A stretch of DNA of 64,000 nt from Gluconacetobacter tumulicola (GCF_014174215.1 NZ_JABEQL010000001.1:124001-188000); one strand, 5' to 3'. Positions 40,832 to 51,329 are shown, counted from the stretch's first letter. Numbers and translations are program-made. The notes: generated by a model from the letters alone, not told the origin.

Positions 40832-40852
40832 ATAGTTTATATTATGAACTAT
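40832..40852. promoter_or_regulatory. Palindromic operator between divergent ROK repressor and ROK kinase
   Basis: The arms ATAGTTTAT and ATGAACTAT are separated by ATT and match at 8 of 9 positions. The site is 31 bases from the repressor start and is followed by TTGACG at 40854, a possible -35 box for the kinase. The AT-rich, dyad form is like NagC/Mlc-type ROK operators. Confidence 0.6.
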
Positions 40853-40960
40853 GTTGACGGAATAGGGAAATGTCTGTTTACAAAAAAGGGCCGATAAACA
40901 GGGTCGGGGTAGACGGGCCTGCCTGTCGTCCGGATGGGCAATCTGAGTGTGGAACCCTTC

Positions 40961-41884
40961 ATGATTCTTTGCGCAGATATTGGTGGATCGTTCATCGATT
41001 TCGCGGTGGTTCACCCCGATGGACGGACCGAACACCGCCGCTCCGTTCCGACACCGCTCGATAACGCCCCCGCCTTCATCGGCGCACTTGTCGCGCTCTG
41101 CGCGCCCTGGCCCGACATGCCGCTGCACATCGCCATAGCGGGCGTGGAATGTCCCGATACCGGCATCATCCACGCGGCGAACATTCCCTGCCTGCAAGCC
41201 CTTCCGCTTGCCGCCCATCTCCACCGGGAAACCGGTCGCGCGGTCCGGATCGCCAATGATGCGGATTGTTTTGCACTGGCCGAGGCCCATTTCGGCATCG
41301 CCAAGGGGCATCGCAATGTCTTCGGCGTGATTCTCGGTACGGGAATCGGTGGCGGTTTCGTCCTCGATGGCCGGATCGTGCCAGGCCTGGGCGGCGTGAC
41401 GGGCGAATGGGGGCATGCGCCGGTTGTCATCCCCCCTCCTGTCCCCCTTGATCAGGAGGCAGCCGAGACCCTGGTCCCGCTCTTTCGCTGCGGCTGCGGC
41501 ATCTCGGGGTGCCTCGACACGATCGCGGGCGCCCGCGCGCTGGAACGGCTGCATCTCTGGGCGGGCGGCACGCCGCAGACCAGCCGGGCGATCTTCGAAG
41601 CCTGGCAGACAGGCGATCGCCAGGCCGGCAGGACGCTCGATATCTGGCTGTCTTATATGGGCGCCGGCCTGGCCCATGTGATCAACGTCACCGGCAGCAC
41701 CATCGTCCCGGTCGCCGGCGGCCTGAGCAACGCCCACGCCCTGGTCGACGCGCTGGACGAGGCCGTCCGCGCCCGCATCCTGACCACCACGTCCGGCCCG
41801 CTTCTCAGGCGCGCTGCACTAGGAGCCGATGCCGGCCTGCTCGGCGCGGCCTGCCTCGGGCTGGATATCCGCGCGCAGGAGTGA
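40961..41884 (+). CDS. nagK: ROK-family sugar kinase, probable N-acetylglucosamine kinase
   Basis: Phosphorylates a hexose or amino sugar with ATP, 307 residues. The N-terminal phosphate loop is LCADIGGSFIDFAVV, the catalytic Asp lies in NDADCFALAEAHFG, and GTGIGGGFVLDGRIVPG and GEWGHAPV are ROK signatures. The zinc motif CGCGISGCLDTIAG has the expected cysteines. The ATG at 40961 puts the DIGG motif at the usual position; ATG 40934 is an alternative. The context with nagB and GH20 makes N-acetylglucosamine or glucosamine the probable substrate. Confidence 0.85.
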   Translation: MILCADIGGSFIDFAVVHPDGRTEHRRSVPTPLDNAPAFIGALVALCAPWPDMPLHIAIAGVECPDTGIIHAANIPCLQALPLAAHLHRETGRAVRIANDADCFALAEAHFGIAKGHRNVFGVILGTGIGGGFVLDGRIVPGLGGVTGEWGHAPVVIPPPVPLDQEAAETLVPLFRCGCGISGCLDTIAGARALERLHLWAGGTPQTSRAIFEAWQTGDRQAGRTLDIWLSYMGAGLAHVINVTGSTIVPVAGGLSNAHALVDALDEAVRARILTTTSGPLLRRAALGADAGLLGAACLGLDIRAQE

Positions 41885-41893
41885 AAGGGCGGT

Positions 41894-42325
41894 TCAGCCT
41901 CCCTCTCCGCTTTCCACCATTGTTTTCAGACCGTGCAGGACGATATCCCAGTTTTGCGCCGCATGGTCCGCCTGCTCTTCGGTCGCGCAATTGGACGTCG
42001 TCACCGTGATGTTCACCCGTCCATTCTCGTCGCCCAGGCGATATCGAATGACCAGACGCGCCTCGGGCAAATCCTCGGTGCCCGAAAAGCTCGACCAATA
42101 GCTGTAGGACAGACCGGCTCGGGGCTCGAAAGCCAGCACCGTACCGCGATCCTCATAGTGTTTGCCTTGATACTCCCCCCGGAAAATCATCGACGCGCCG
42201 ATCTGCCAATCCGTCGTCAGCTTCGTCCCGAAGAAATAACGTTCAATCAAGGGCGGACTGGTCAGGGCATCCCAGACCATGGCAATAGGTGCATCAATCA
42301 GAATGTTGGCGGATTTTTCATACAT
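41894..42325 (-). CDS. AHSA1-type SRPBCC domain protein
   Basis: Small cytoplasmic protein of 143 residues with the START/Bet v1-like AHSA1 fold: IDAPIAMVWDALTSPPLIERYFFG at the N-terminus (helix-grip start), FRGEYQGKHYEDRGTVLAF and WSSFSGTEDLPEA. Such proteins bind hydrophobic ligands, but no ligand can be named. It is divergent from the AraC gene at 42373 and may be its target. It ends nine bases from the end of the convergent ROK kinase. Confidence 0.8.
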   Translation of the reverse strand: MYEKSANILIDAPIAMVWDALTSPPLIERYFFGTKLTTDWQIGASMIFRGEYQGKHYEDRGTVLAFEPRAGLSYSYWSSFSGTEDLPEARLVIRYRLGDENGRVNITVTTSNCATEEQADHAAQNWDIVLHGLKTMVESGEGG

Positions 42326-42372
42326 CGCGCTATCCTCGAAACGAGACGCAAGGATAAGTTCGGCACCGAGCC

Positions 42373-43176
42373 ATGGCTTGTAAAAACCCGACGGAATCGC
42401 CCCCTTCGCTGGATCGTGCCGTCCTGTCCATTCCTGCGAGCGTCAGGACCGGCAGAATTTCGCCGCCAGACGACCTGTCCCCGATGATCGAGCATTTCTG
42501 GTGGGTACAATGGTCGACCGAACAGGGACAGTCATCAGAGGTGCTGTCCTATCCCTCCGTTCATATCGTGTTCGAGAAACAGCACGCCGAAATCGTGGGA
42601 ATCGTACGGAAAAAATTCACACGAAGACTTGAAGGAGACGGAGAAGTCTTCGGAATCAAATTCCGTCCCGCCATGTTCCGCCAATGCGACAGCACGTCCG
42701 CCTGCAAGCTGACGGATAGAACCCTCCCGCTGGATCTTGCCGTCTGGGATCGCGCACTCATCTCCCAATTGCTCCACGCTCCGTCGATACAGGAAAAAGC
42801 GCGTCTCGCGGAAATGGTCTTGCGTCTGGTCGCAAGGCCCGTCGACCGGCGCGCCCTCCAGATCCGCGATCTGGTCGAAGACGTTCGCACCAATCCGGAC
42901 ATGCGCTCGGTGGCCGACCTGGTCCTGAAATCAGGATGGACCGAGCGCGCGCTGCAACGACTTTTCCGCGACTATCTGGGGGTCAGTCCCAAATGGGTCC
43001 TGCGGCGCTTTCGGCTTCAGGAAGCGTCGGAATGCCTGGCGAAGGGTGCTGGCACGATCGCCTCGATCGCGGCGGAACTCGGCTATTTCGACCAGGCGCA
43101 TTTTACGCGTGATTTCAAATCCGTCGTCGGTCTCTCGCCCCGTTGTTTTCTGAACAGAACAAAAGGCATAAAATAA
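42373..43176 (+). CDS. AraC-family transcriptional regulator
   Basis: The 267 residues consist of an N-terminal ligand-type domain (LSYPSVHIVFEK, GIKFRPAMFRQ, of the DUF6597 kind) and a C-terminal double helix-turn-helix (VADLVLKSGWTERALQRLFRDYLG; IASIAAELGYFDQAHFTRDF). It is transcribed away from the AHSA1 gene, so the pair probably shares a 47-base control region. The inducer is unknown. Confidence 0.85.
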   Translation: MACKNPTESPPSLDRAVLSIPASVRTGRISPPDDLSPMIEHFWWVQWSTEQGQSSEVLSYPSVHIVFEKQHAEIVGIVRKKFTRRLEGDGEVFGIKFRPAMFRQCDSTSACKLTDRTLPLDLAVWDRALISQLLHAPSIQEKARLAEMVLRLVARPVDRRALQIRDLVEDVRTNPDMRSVADLVLKSGWTERALQRLFRDYLGVSPKWVLRRFRLQEASECLAKGAGTIASIAAELGYFDQAHFTRDFKSVVGLSPRCFLNRTKGIK

Positions 43177-43215
43177 CGCACGTCACAATCCGGCAGAAAA
43201 ACGCGGCCTCACACG

Positions 43216-43599
43216 TCAGACGTGAAAGCTCTCGCCGCAGCCACACCGCCCCTTCTCGTTCGGATTATTGAAGGTGAAGCCGGATTCGAGTTGCTTGACC
43301 TCATAATCCATCGTCGTGCCGATCAGGAACAGCGTCGCCTTGCGGTCGACCAGCACGGTCACGCCCTTGTCGGTCACGACCTCATCGCCCGGCCCGGCCG
43401 CCTCGACAAAGCTCATATCGTAGGCGTGGCCGGAACACCCCTTGGTCGAGACCGCAATCCGCAGCAACTGCCCGGCATGGGCCGTGGCATACAGCGCCCG
43501 CAGCCGATCGGCCGCGCGGTCGGACAGCGCCATCAGGGGCGGCAGCGCCCGCCGGGTCGGAGCGGACGATGCGGTCGTCGCATTGCTGGAAACAGTCAT
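43216..43599 (-). CDS. sufA: A-type Fe-S carrier SufA
   Basis: Accepts Fe-S clusters from the SufBCD scaffold and hands them to target proteins. The 127 residues (start at 43599, with GGGAGATT upstream) have the three A-type cysteines: C55 in VSTKGCSGHAYDM and C119/C121 in GRCGCGESFHV. The N-terminal 22 residues are variable. It is the last gene of the suf operon, 46 bases after sufT. Confidence 0.94.
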   Translation of the reverse strand: MTVSSNATTASSAPTRRALPPLMALSDRAADRLRALYATAHAGQLLRIAVSTKGCSGHAYDMSFVEAAGPGDEVVTDKGVTVLVDRKATLFLIGTTMDYEVKQLESGFTFNNPNEKGRCGCGESFHV

Positions 43600-43645
43600 T
43601 GGCAATCTCCCAATCCCGGCGGGCATGGCATCCCGCCGCGACGTG

Positions 43646-44104
43646 TCAGAACATGTTCAGGCTCAGACGGGCATCGTCGCTCATGCGCGACATATCCCAT
43701 GGCGGGTCCCAGACGATCTCGACCGTCGCCTCGGTCACGCCAGGGACGGCGCGAACCGCTTCCTGCACCTGAGCCGGCAGTTCCTGCGCGCTGGGACAGT
43801 TGGGGGCCGTCAGCGTCATTTCAATGCGCACCGTGCCGTCACGATGCAGGTCGATGGCGTAGATCAGGCCCAACTCATAGATATTCACCGGAATTTCCGG
43901 ATCGTAGACCGAGGCGATGGCCGCGATCACGGCCTCCTCGTCGGGCACCGCCGCCGCACCGTCCGCCGCCGGCTCGCCGTCAGGCGTCCAACCTGCCACC
44001 GCAGGGCTGTCCCCAGCCGCAGGCGCGTCGAACGAGAAGGCATGCCCCTCCGCCCCGTTTCCGGTCTCTTCCATCGCGGCCATCCTGTCGGTCTGAACCA
44101 TCAT
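43646..44104 (-). CDS. sufT: SufT/DUF59-family Fe-S maturation protein
   Basis: MIP18/PaaD-like domain protein of about 152 residues that helps cluster maturation in SUF-type organisms. The DUF59 core starts at VIAAIASVYDPEIPVNIYEL and has the reactive cysteine in LTAPNCPSAQELP and the WDPPWDMSRMSDDARLSL end. The first 60 or so residues are Ala/Gly/Pro-rich with no recognisable domain, an extension over minimal DUF59 proteins. Two adjacent ATGs (44104, 44101) could start it. It begins eight bases after sufU. Confidence 0.92.
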   Translation of the reverse strand: MMVQTDRMAAMEETGNGAEGHAFSFDAPAAGDSPAVAGWTPDGEPAADGAAAVPDEEAVIAAIASVYDPEIPVNIYELGLIYAIDLHRDGTVRIEMTLTAPNCPSAQELPAQVQEAVRAVPGVTEATVEIVWDPPWDMSRMSDDARLSLNMF

Positions 44105-44111
44105 TCCCGCC

Positions 44112-44567
44112 TCATCCGTCCCTCGTCTCACCCACCGGCGTTCCCGCAGGCGCCTCGATCAATGCCGCCTCCAGCGCCGACCATGCCAGGGTCGCGCAGC
44201 GGATGCGCGACCGGTGCCGGTGCAGGGGCGCGAAGACCCTCAATTCCGGACAGGAATCGCCGTCCTGCCCGCTTTGCAGCAGGGCGGTAAAATCCCGCCC
44301 CATGGTCGCGGCCCCGATCCTGTCCTGCCCCGCCACCAGCCCGGCCATCATGTCGGCCGAGGCCAGGCAGATCGCACATCCTCGCGTCTGGTGACGAACC
44401 GTCCCGATCCGCCCGTCCGCATCCAGCCAGACCCCGATCCGCACCCGGTCGCCGCACATCGGGTTCGTGCCCTCGCCCCGGCCGGTCGCGCCTTCCAGCG
44501 GGCCGGCATGGACGGGCGCACGCGCCCGTTCGATCACCTGCCGCTGATAAAGCCCGTCCTGATCCAT
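44112..44567 (-). CDS. sufU: SufU-type scaffold / sulfurtransferase
   Basis: IscU-like zinc protein that accepts sulfur from SufS, 151 residues. The ligands are Cys38 in NPMCGDRVRI, Cys64 and Cys67 in TRGCAICLASADMMAGLV, and Cys124 in SRIRCATLAWSALEAAL. The GDRV form and an insertion between the second and third cysteine regions are typical for SufU rather than IscU. It sits 21 bases after sufS, its expected partner. Confidence 0.93.
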   Translation of the reverse strand: MDQDGLYQRQVIERARAPVHAGPLEGATGRGEGTNPMCGDRVRIGVWLDADGRIGTVRHQTRGCAICLASADMMAGLVAGQDRIGAATMGRDFTALLQSGQDGDSCPELRVFAPLHRHRSRIRCATLAWSALEAALIEAPAGTPVGETRDG

Positions 44568-44588
44568 CGGCCCGCGCCCGCTCCCGTC

Positions 44589-45839
44589 TCAGACGAAGAA
44601 GCCGCGGATCTGCGTCAGCGTCGATGCCAGCGCATCCACCTCCTCGCGCGTCGTGTAGAGCGCAAAGCTGGCACGGGCGGTGGCGGACAGGCCCAGGCGC
44701 CGCATCAGCGGCTCCGCGCAATGATGGCCGGCCCGCACCGCGATCCCGTTGCGGTCCAGCAGGGTTGCGATGTCATGCGGATGCACATCGTCCATCGTGA
44801 ACGAAATCACGCCCCCACGCTCCGCAGGCGCCCCCACGACGCGCAGGCCCGGCACCTCGGCCAGGCGCTGCAGCGCATAATCCACCAGCGCCGTCTCATG
44901 CGCCGCAATCGCATCGTACCCGATCGCTTCGATATAGCTGATGGCCGCCCCCAGCCCGATCGTCTCGATGATCGCCGGCGTGCCGGCCTCGAATTTATGC
45001 GGCACGGTAGCCCAGGTGGAGCGCTCGAAACTGACCGAGGAAATCATGTCCCCACCACCCAAGAACGGCGGCATCGCCTCCAGCAGTTCGCGCCGTCCCC
45101 ACAGCACGCCGATCCCGGTGGGACCATACAGCTTGTGGCCGGTGAAGGTGTAGAAATCGGCGTCGATCGCCTGCACATCGACCCGCCGATGCACGACGAA
45201 CTGGCTGCCGTCGAACAGCACGCGCGCCCCGGCCGCATGGGCGATATCGGCAATCCGCCGCGCCGGCGTCACGGTGCCCAGCACGTTCGACATGTGGGTA
45301 ACGGCCACCAGCGCCACCTTGCCGTCCGCCACCAGCCGCTCCAGCGCGTCCAGTGCAATGTCGCCCTCATCGGTAATCGGCGCCACGCGCAGCTCTATAC
45401 CCGTCCGGTCCCGCAGCATCTGCCACGGCACCAGATTGGCATGGTGCTCCATCTCCGAAATCACCACCGCCTGCCCCGGCCGCATCAGGCTGCCGAAGGA
45501 ATGCGCGACCAGATTGATCGCCTCGGTGCTGTTGCGGGTAAAGATCACCTCTTCCCGCGCCGTAGCACCGATCAGCCCGGCCACCTGGTCACGCACCGCC
45601 TCATAGGCATCGGTGGTGCGCTCGCTCATCCAGTGCAGCCCGCGATGGATGTTGGCGTATTGCGTGCGCATGGTGTCGGCCATCGCATCGATCACCTGAA
45701 CCGGCTTCTGCGCCGAGGCGGCACTGTCCAGAAAGACCAGCGGGCGCCCATGCACCGTCTCGCCCAGGATCGGGAAGTCGGCACGCCGGTCGCGCAGCGC
45801 GTCGATCGGGTCGGTCATCACGGAAGGCGAGACATCCAT
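44589..45839 (-). CDS. sufS: Cysteine desulfurase SufS
   Basis: PLP enzyme that removes sulfur from cysteine to a protein persulfide, 416 residues. PLP-binding Lys236 is in FTGHKLYGPTGIG. The persulfide Cys374 is in VRAGHHCAEPLM, a group II form. YLDSAA-type start is FLDSAASAQKP. A small variation is DGSQFVVH where DGAQ(A)VPH is more common in the family. One base separates it from sufD. Confidence 0.96.
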   Translation of the reverse strand: MDVSPSVMTDPIDALRDRRADFPILGETVHGRPLVFLDSAASAQKPVQVIDAMADTMRTQYANIHRGLHWMSERTTDAYEAVRDQVAGLIGATAREEVIFTRNSTEAINLVAHSFGSLMRPGQAVVISEMEHHANLVPWQMLRDRTGIELRVAPITDEGDIALDALERLVADGKVALVAVTHMSNVLGTVTPARRIADIAHAAGARVLFDGSQFVVHRRVDVQAIDADFYTFTGHKLYGPTGIGVLWGRRELLEAMPPFLGGGDMISSVSFERSTWATVPHKFEAGTPAIIETIGLGAAISYIEAIGYDAIAAHETALVDYALQRLAEVPGLRVVGAPAERGGVISFTMDDVHPHDIATLLDRNGIAVRAGHHCAEPLMRRLGLSATARASFALYTTREEVDALASTLTQIRGFFV

Positions 45840-45840
45840 G

Positions 45841-47106
45841 TTACGCGTCCTTTCGGGTCCACCAGGTCTCGACCGCGCGGTTCAACACCGCCCGCAGGGC
45901 CTCGTCCCCCATCAGTTCGACCGCGTCGTGCAGGAACGCCTTGACCAGAATGGCCCGGGCCTCTTCCCCCGCCACGCCACGGCTGCGCAGATAGAACAGC
46001 TGGTCGGCATCCAGTGCCCCCACGGTCGCGCCATGGCTGCACCGCACGTCGTCGGCATAGATTTCCAGTTCCGGCTTCGCATCGATCTCGGCATGGTCCG
46101 ACAGCAGCAGGGCCTGGTTCATCTGGTAGCCGTCGGTCTTCTGCGCAACACGCTCCACCAGGATCTTCCCCTGGAAGACGCCCCTGGCATGGCCCGCCAG
46201 CACGTTCTTCACCGTCTGGCGCGAATTGCACGACGGCGCGGCATGCGTGATCACGCTGGTCAGGTCGGCAATCTGCCGCCCGTCCAGCAACTGCGCACCG
46301 TTGACATGCACGATGCCACCCTCGGCATTCAGCCGCGCATGAACCTCGTGTCGCGCCAGGGCCGCGCCCAGCGTCAGGGTGAAACTGTCATAGGACGCAT
46401 CGCCCCCGACCTCGGCATGGACCACCGCCAGATGCCGGGCAGCCGGGTCCTCGGTCTGCAGCTTGGCGTGGATCAGATGCCCGCCCTCGGCAACCGCAAC
46501 ATCCAGCACCGGATTGTTCAGATAGTCGCCGCGCCCGACCGACAGATCCAGCACCGACAGCCGCGCCCCGGCCCCCAGCACGATGCGATGCCTTGGATGA
46601 ACCGACAGCGCCACGCCATCGGGCGCAACCACGACCGACAGCAGCATCATCCGCCCGGCATCGACGCCAGGTGCCACCGTCAGCGCCAGCCCGTCTTCAG
46701 CCAACAGGGCATTCAGCGCGCTGGCAACATCGTCATGCGCCGTCAGGTCCGCGCCGGCAGCAAACCGCGTGACCGACACCCCGTCCGGCAGGCGCGACAG
46801 GTCCGGCGCAAAACGCCCATTGACCATGACAGCACGCGGCAGATCGGCATCCGGATCATAAGCCCGCACGGTATCGGCCAGCAGCGCATCGACCACCACC
46901 CCGTCCGCCTGCGCCGACGCCCCGGCAAAGGGAATATCCGCCAGCGTCCGCAGCGAGGTATATTTCCACGCCTCGACACCCGTGCGCGGCAGGCCGGCCC
47001 GGCGCAGCAGGTCGGCCGCCTGCACGCGCGTGGCGTTCCCGTCCCCGCCCGTGTAGCGGTTCAGGAACGCGGCGGCGCTGACGCCGGCGGGAGCGATCGC
47101 GTTCAC
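45841..47106 (-). CDS. sufD: Fe-S assembly protein SufD
   Basis: Partner of SufB and SufC in the scaffold complex, 421 residues. The right-handed beta-helix core shows VEAWKYTSLRTLAD near the N-terminus and the family segment CSHGATVGALDADQLFYLRSRG with the conserved Cys/His near the C-terminus. The GTG start at 47106 overlaps the sufC stop by four bases (GTGA). The MNAIAPAGVSAAAFLNRYTGG N-terminus is short of further features. Confidence 0.94.
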   Translation of the reverse strand: MNAIAPAGVSAAAFLNRYTGGDGNATRVQAADLLRRAGLPRTGVEAWKYTSLRTLADIPFAGASAQADGVVVDALLADTVRAYDPDADLPRAVMVNGRFAPDLSRLPDGVSVTRFAAGADLTAHDDVASALNALLAEDGLALTVAPGVDAGRMMLLSVVVAPDGVALSVHPRHRIVLGAGARLSVLDLSVGRGDYLNNPVLDVAVAEGGHLIHAKLQTEDPAARHLAVVHAEVGGDASYDSFTLTLGAALARHEVHARLNAEGGIVHVNGAQLLDGRQIADLTSVITHAAPSCNSRQTVKNVLAGHARGVFQGKILVERVAQKTDGYQMNQALLLSDHAEIDAKPELEIYADDVRCSHGATVGALDADQLFYLRSRGVAGEEARAILVKAFLHDAVELMGDEALRAVLNRAVETWWTRKDA

Positions 47107-47885
47107 GCGGCCTCCGCCAGGAAACGGGCATAGCCCTGGGCCTCGAGCTGCTTGGCCAGTTCCGGCCCGCCGCTATGGATGATGCGCCCGCGCGCCATCA
47201 CATGGATGCGGTCCGGCACGATGTAATCCAGCAGCCGCTGATGATGGGTAATGACCAGCGCCGAGAAATCCGGCGCGCGCAGCGAATTCACGCCCTCGGC
47301 CACGATGCGCAGCGCATCGATGTCCAGCCCGCTGTCGGTCTCGTCCAGAATGGCGAAGGAGGGGTTCAGCATGCGCATCTGCAGCACTTCGTTGCGCTTC
47401 TTCTCACCGCCCGAAAAGCCGACATTCACATTGCGCTTCAGCATGTCGTCGGACATCGACAGATGCTTCGTCTCCTGCCGCACCGCCTTCAGGAAGGCCA
47501 CCGCGTCCAGTTCGTCCTGCCCGCGGGCGCGGCGCACCGCGTTCACGGCCGTACGCAGGAAATTCGCATTATTGACGCCCGGCAGTTCGACCGGCGCCTG
47601 AAAGGCCAGGAACAGGCCCAGCGCCGCGCGCTCTTCCGGCTCCAGCGCCAGCAGGTCCTGACCCTTGAAGGTCGCGCTGCCCGCCGTCACCTCATAATCC
47701 TCGCGCCCGGCCAGCACATAGGAGAGCGTGGACTTGCCCGACCCGTTCGGGCCCATGATGGCATGGACCTCGCCGGCCGGGATCTCCAGATCGACGCCGC
47801 GCAGGATTTCCTTGTCCGCGCCGTTATCCGAAATCTTGGCGCACAGGCCGGCAATCCGCAAAAACTCGTTGCTCACGTCACTCAT
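47103..47885 (-). CDS. sufC: Fe-S assembly ATPase SufC
   Basis: ABC-type ATPase of the SufBCD complex, 260 residues, soluble. It has Walker A IMGPNGSGKSTLSYVLAG, the signature NVGFSGGEKKRNEVLQM, Walker B NPSFAILDETDSGLDIDAL, and the switch histidine in LVITHHQRLLDYI. Six bases separate it from sufB. Confidence 0.97.
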   Translation of the reverse strand: MSDVSNEFLRIAGLCAKISDNGADKEILRGVDLEIPAGEVHAIMGPNGSGKSTLSYVLAGREDYEVTAGSATFKGQDLLALEPEERAALGLFLAFQAPVELPGVNNANFLRTAVNAVRRARGQDELDAVAFLKAVRQETKHLSMSDDMLKRNVNVGFSGGEKKRNEVLQMRMLNPSFAILDETDSGLDIDALRIVAEGVNSLRAPDFSALVITHHQRLLDYIVPDRIHVMARGRIIHSGGPELAKQLEAQGYARFLAEAA

Positions 47886-47891
47886 CTCCGT

Positions 47892-49382
<1,491 letters not shown>

Positions 49383-49396
49383 GTCTTCCTGCTCCC

Positions 49397-49867
49397 TCAG
49401 ACTGCGACGGCCGGGCCGGCAGCGGATATGTCATGGGCCGCACACGCAGCCCCCGGTCCCCGCGCGGCCTGCCCGCGGGTCTGCATGTCGGCCAGCGTGA
49501 TCGAGGACAAGGCCCCGCGGATCGCGTCATTGACCGCATCCCATTGCCCGCACAGGCCGCACAGCGTGCGTGCATCGCACTCCCCGCCATCGACGCACGC
49601 CGTCAGCGAGATCGGCCCGTCCACGGCGGTAATGACCCGCGCCACCGAAATTGCGTTCAGCGGCAGCGCCAGACGGTATCCCCCACGCGCGCCGCGCAGG
49701 GAAATCACCAGTTCGTCGGCCGCCAGGATCTTCAGCACCTTGGCCACGGTGGGTTCGGGAATGCCCGTGGCCTGCGACAGCGCCGGCGACGTCATCACCT
49801 CGTCCTGCTGCGCCAGACGCACCAGGGCAACGACGGCATAGTCGGTCAGCTTCGACAGTCTCAGCAC
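49397..49867 (-). CDS. Rrf2-family Fe-S regulator of the suf operon
   Basis: IscR/SufR-like repressor of 156 residues. The winged helix [22 protein letters not shown] and the [10 protein letters not shown] wing are typical. The possible cluster ligands are Cys91, Cys97, Cys103 and Cys106 ([16 protein letters not shown]). The GTG at 49867 was taken as start because it follows AGGAGG by six bases and gives the canonical [11 protein letters not shown] beginning. As first gene of the operon it probably represses its own transcription when clusters are sufficient. Confidence 0.9.
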   Translation of the reverse strand: MLRLSKLTDYAVVALVRLAQQDEVMTSPALSQATGIPEPTVAKVLKILAADELVISLRGARGGYRLALPLNAISVARVITAVDGPISLTACVDGGECDARTLCGLCGQWDAVNDAIRGALSSITLADMQTRGQAARGPGAACAAHDISAAGPAVAV

Positions 49868-49919
49868 CCGCACCCTCCTTTTCGTCCCTGGATTGCGGCC
49901 CGCCCCATAGCGGACCAAT

Positions 49920-49929
49920 TCAGTACTGA
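49920..49929. promoter_or_regulatory. Candidate Rrf2 operator in the suf promoter
   Basis: Perfect 10-base palindrome TCAGTACTGA in an AT-rich patch (AATTCAGTACTGATTTATGA), 53 bases upstream of the regulator start. A TTGACG box lies further upstream on the minus strand (about 49957). The match to published IscR boxes is not exact. Confidence 0.45.
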
Positions 49930-50015
49930 TTTATGATCCAGATGATGCCCCACGGCGCCAGCGTCAAGTGCAAACCACGCACGCCGGGCCGTCGCGGCCG
50001 CATGGCACCGGCCGT

Positions 50016-51329
50016 TCATCCCACCTGCGCTCCGAAAACCAGGTGCAGCGCCAGCGACAGCACCGCCCCGGCCAGAAAACCGACCAGCGTGCCGTTCAGC
50101 CGCACGAACTGCAGGTCCTTGCCCACCCGCAATTCCAGCCGCGAGACCAGCATGTCGGTATCCCAGCCCGCCACCACTCCGGCAATGAAGCGCGACAGAC
50201 GCTCGCGCACGAAGGGCAGGCTGCCCAGGATCATGCGCCGCGCCCACCCGACCACGCGCTCACGCAGGGCCTGGTCGGTGCGCATCTGGTCCGCCAGCCG
50301 CTGCAGCGTGTCCCGCACGATCGACGCAGCCCAGCCGTCGGGACAGGCCATGTCGGCCTCGATCATCTGCCGCATCCGGCGCCAGACATCCCCGCCCCAG
50401 TCGCGGATGCTGTCATGGGTCATCACGCCCGCGATCGCCCCCGTGATCTCGCGGCGCCGCTCGGGGTCGGTCTCGATCCGGTCGATCTCGCCCCGCACCC
50501 AGGTCGTGAATCCCTCGCGCAGCTCCGAATTCTGCGGATCGATCCGGTCCAGTTCCTGATTGACCGCGATCAGCACCTTGGTCGCGATCGATCCCCCGAT
50601 GGCCCAGCCCAGAATCCGCCCGCCCTGCTCGCGCACGCGGTCCTCGATCATGGCGCGCAGCGAATCTTCCTTGGCCTTCAGCCCATCCTTCATCCGCGCC
50701 AGCAGAAACGACAGGACTTCCTGATGCCGGTTCCCCTCCACCAGGGCCCGCAGGGTCCGCGCCACCACCGGCGCCACCTCCTCGCCCCCCAGGATCAGCG
50801 GCAGCATCCGCGCCACGGCCGACCCGGCCCGCCCGTCCTCCAGGCGCGCCATCACCGCGGGCGCGGCGCCGGCCAGCGTGCGGCACACGGTGTGGGCGGT
50901 CGCCGGGTCGTCCAGCAGCCCGGCCACGATTCCCGGCAGGTCGATCCGCTCAAGTGCCGCGGCCACATCGGCCTCGGTAAAGACATGCGTCGCCACGAAG
51001 CGGCCCAGCGCCTCGCCCAGGCGCGCCTTCTGCGCGGGCAGGATGGCGGTATGGGGAATCGGCAGGCCCATCGGCCGCCGGAACAGGGCGGTCACCGCGA
51101 ACCAGTCCGCCAGTCCGCCCACCACCCCCGCCTTGGCGCCCGCCCGCAGCACGTCGAGCCACAGCGCATCGGCCACCAGGCCGGCGGCCGGCGCGGCGTA
51201 GGCCGCCACGGTCACCGCCCCCATGCCGGCCAGCAGGCCACCGGCCGCGCGGCGATATCGGCGCAATGTCCGCCAGGCGGCCCGATCCGCGTCGAACCTG
51301 GCATTTTCCGCATCGGGGCTCGTCTTCAT
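50016..51329 (-). CDS. DUF445 (YjiN-like) membrane protein
   Basis: A 437-residue protein of the DUF445 family with a membrane helix pair near the N-terminus (LLAGMGAVTVAAYAAPAAG) and one at the extreme C-terminus (GFLAGAVLSLALHLVFG). Family signatures are GGLADWFAVTALFRRPMGLPIPHTAILP, KARLGEALGRFV, and RLNGTLVGFLAG. The long middle is helical with many charged residues. Function is unknown. Start MKTSPDAENARF at 51329. Confidence 0.85.
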   Translation of the reverse strand: MKTSPDAENARFDADRAAWRTLRRYRRAAGGLLAGMGAVTVAAYAAPAAGLVADALWLDVLRAGAKAGVVGGLADWFAVTALFRRPMGLPIPHTAILPAQKARLGEALGRFVATHVFTEADVAAALERIDLPGIVAGLLDDPATAHTVCRTLAGAAPAVMARLEDGRAGSAVARMLPLILGGEEVAPVVARTLRALVEGNRHQEVLSFLLARMKDGLKAKEDSLRAMIEDRVREQGGRILGWAIGGSIATKVLIAVNQELDRIDPQNSELREGFTTWVRGEIDRIETDPERRREITGAIAGVMTHDSIRDWGGDVWRRMRQMIEADMACPDGWAASIVRDTLQRLADQMRTDQALRERVVGWARRMILGSLPFVRERLSRFIAGVVAGWDTDMLVSRLELRVGKDLQFVRLNGTLVGFLAGAVLSLALHLVFGAQVG

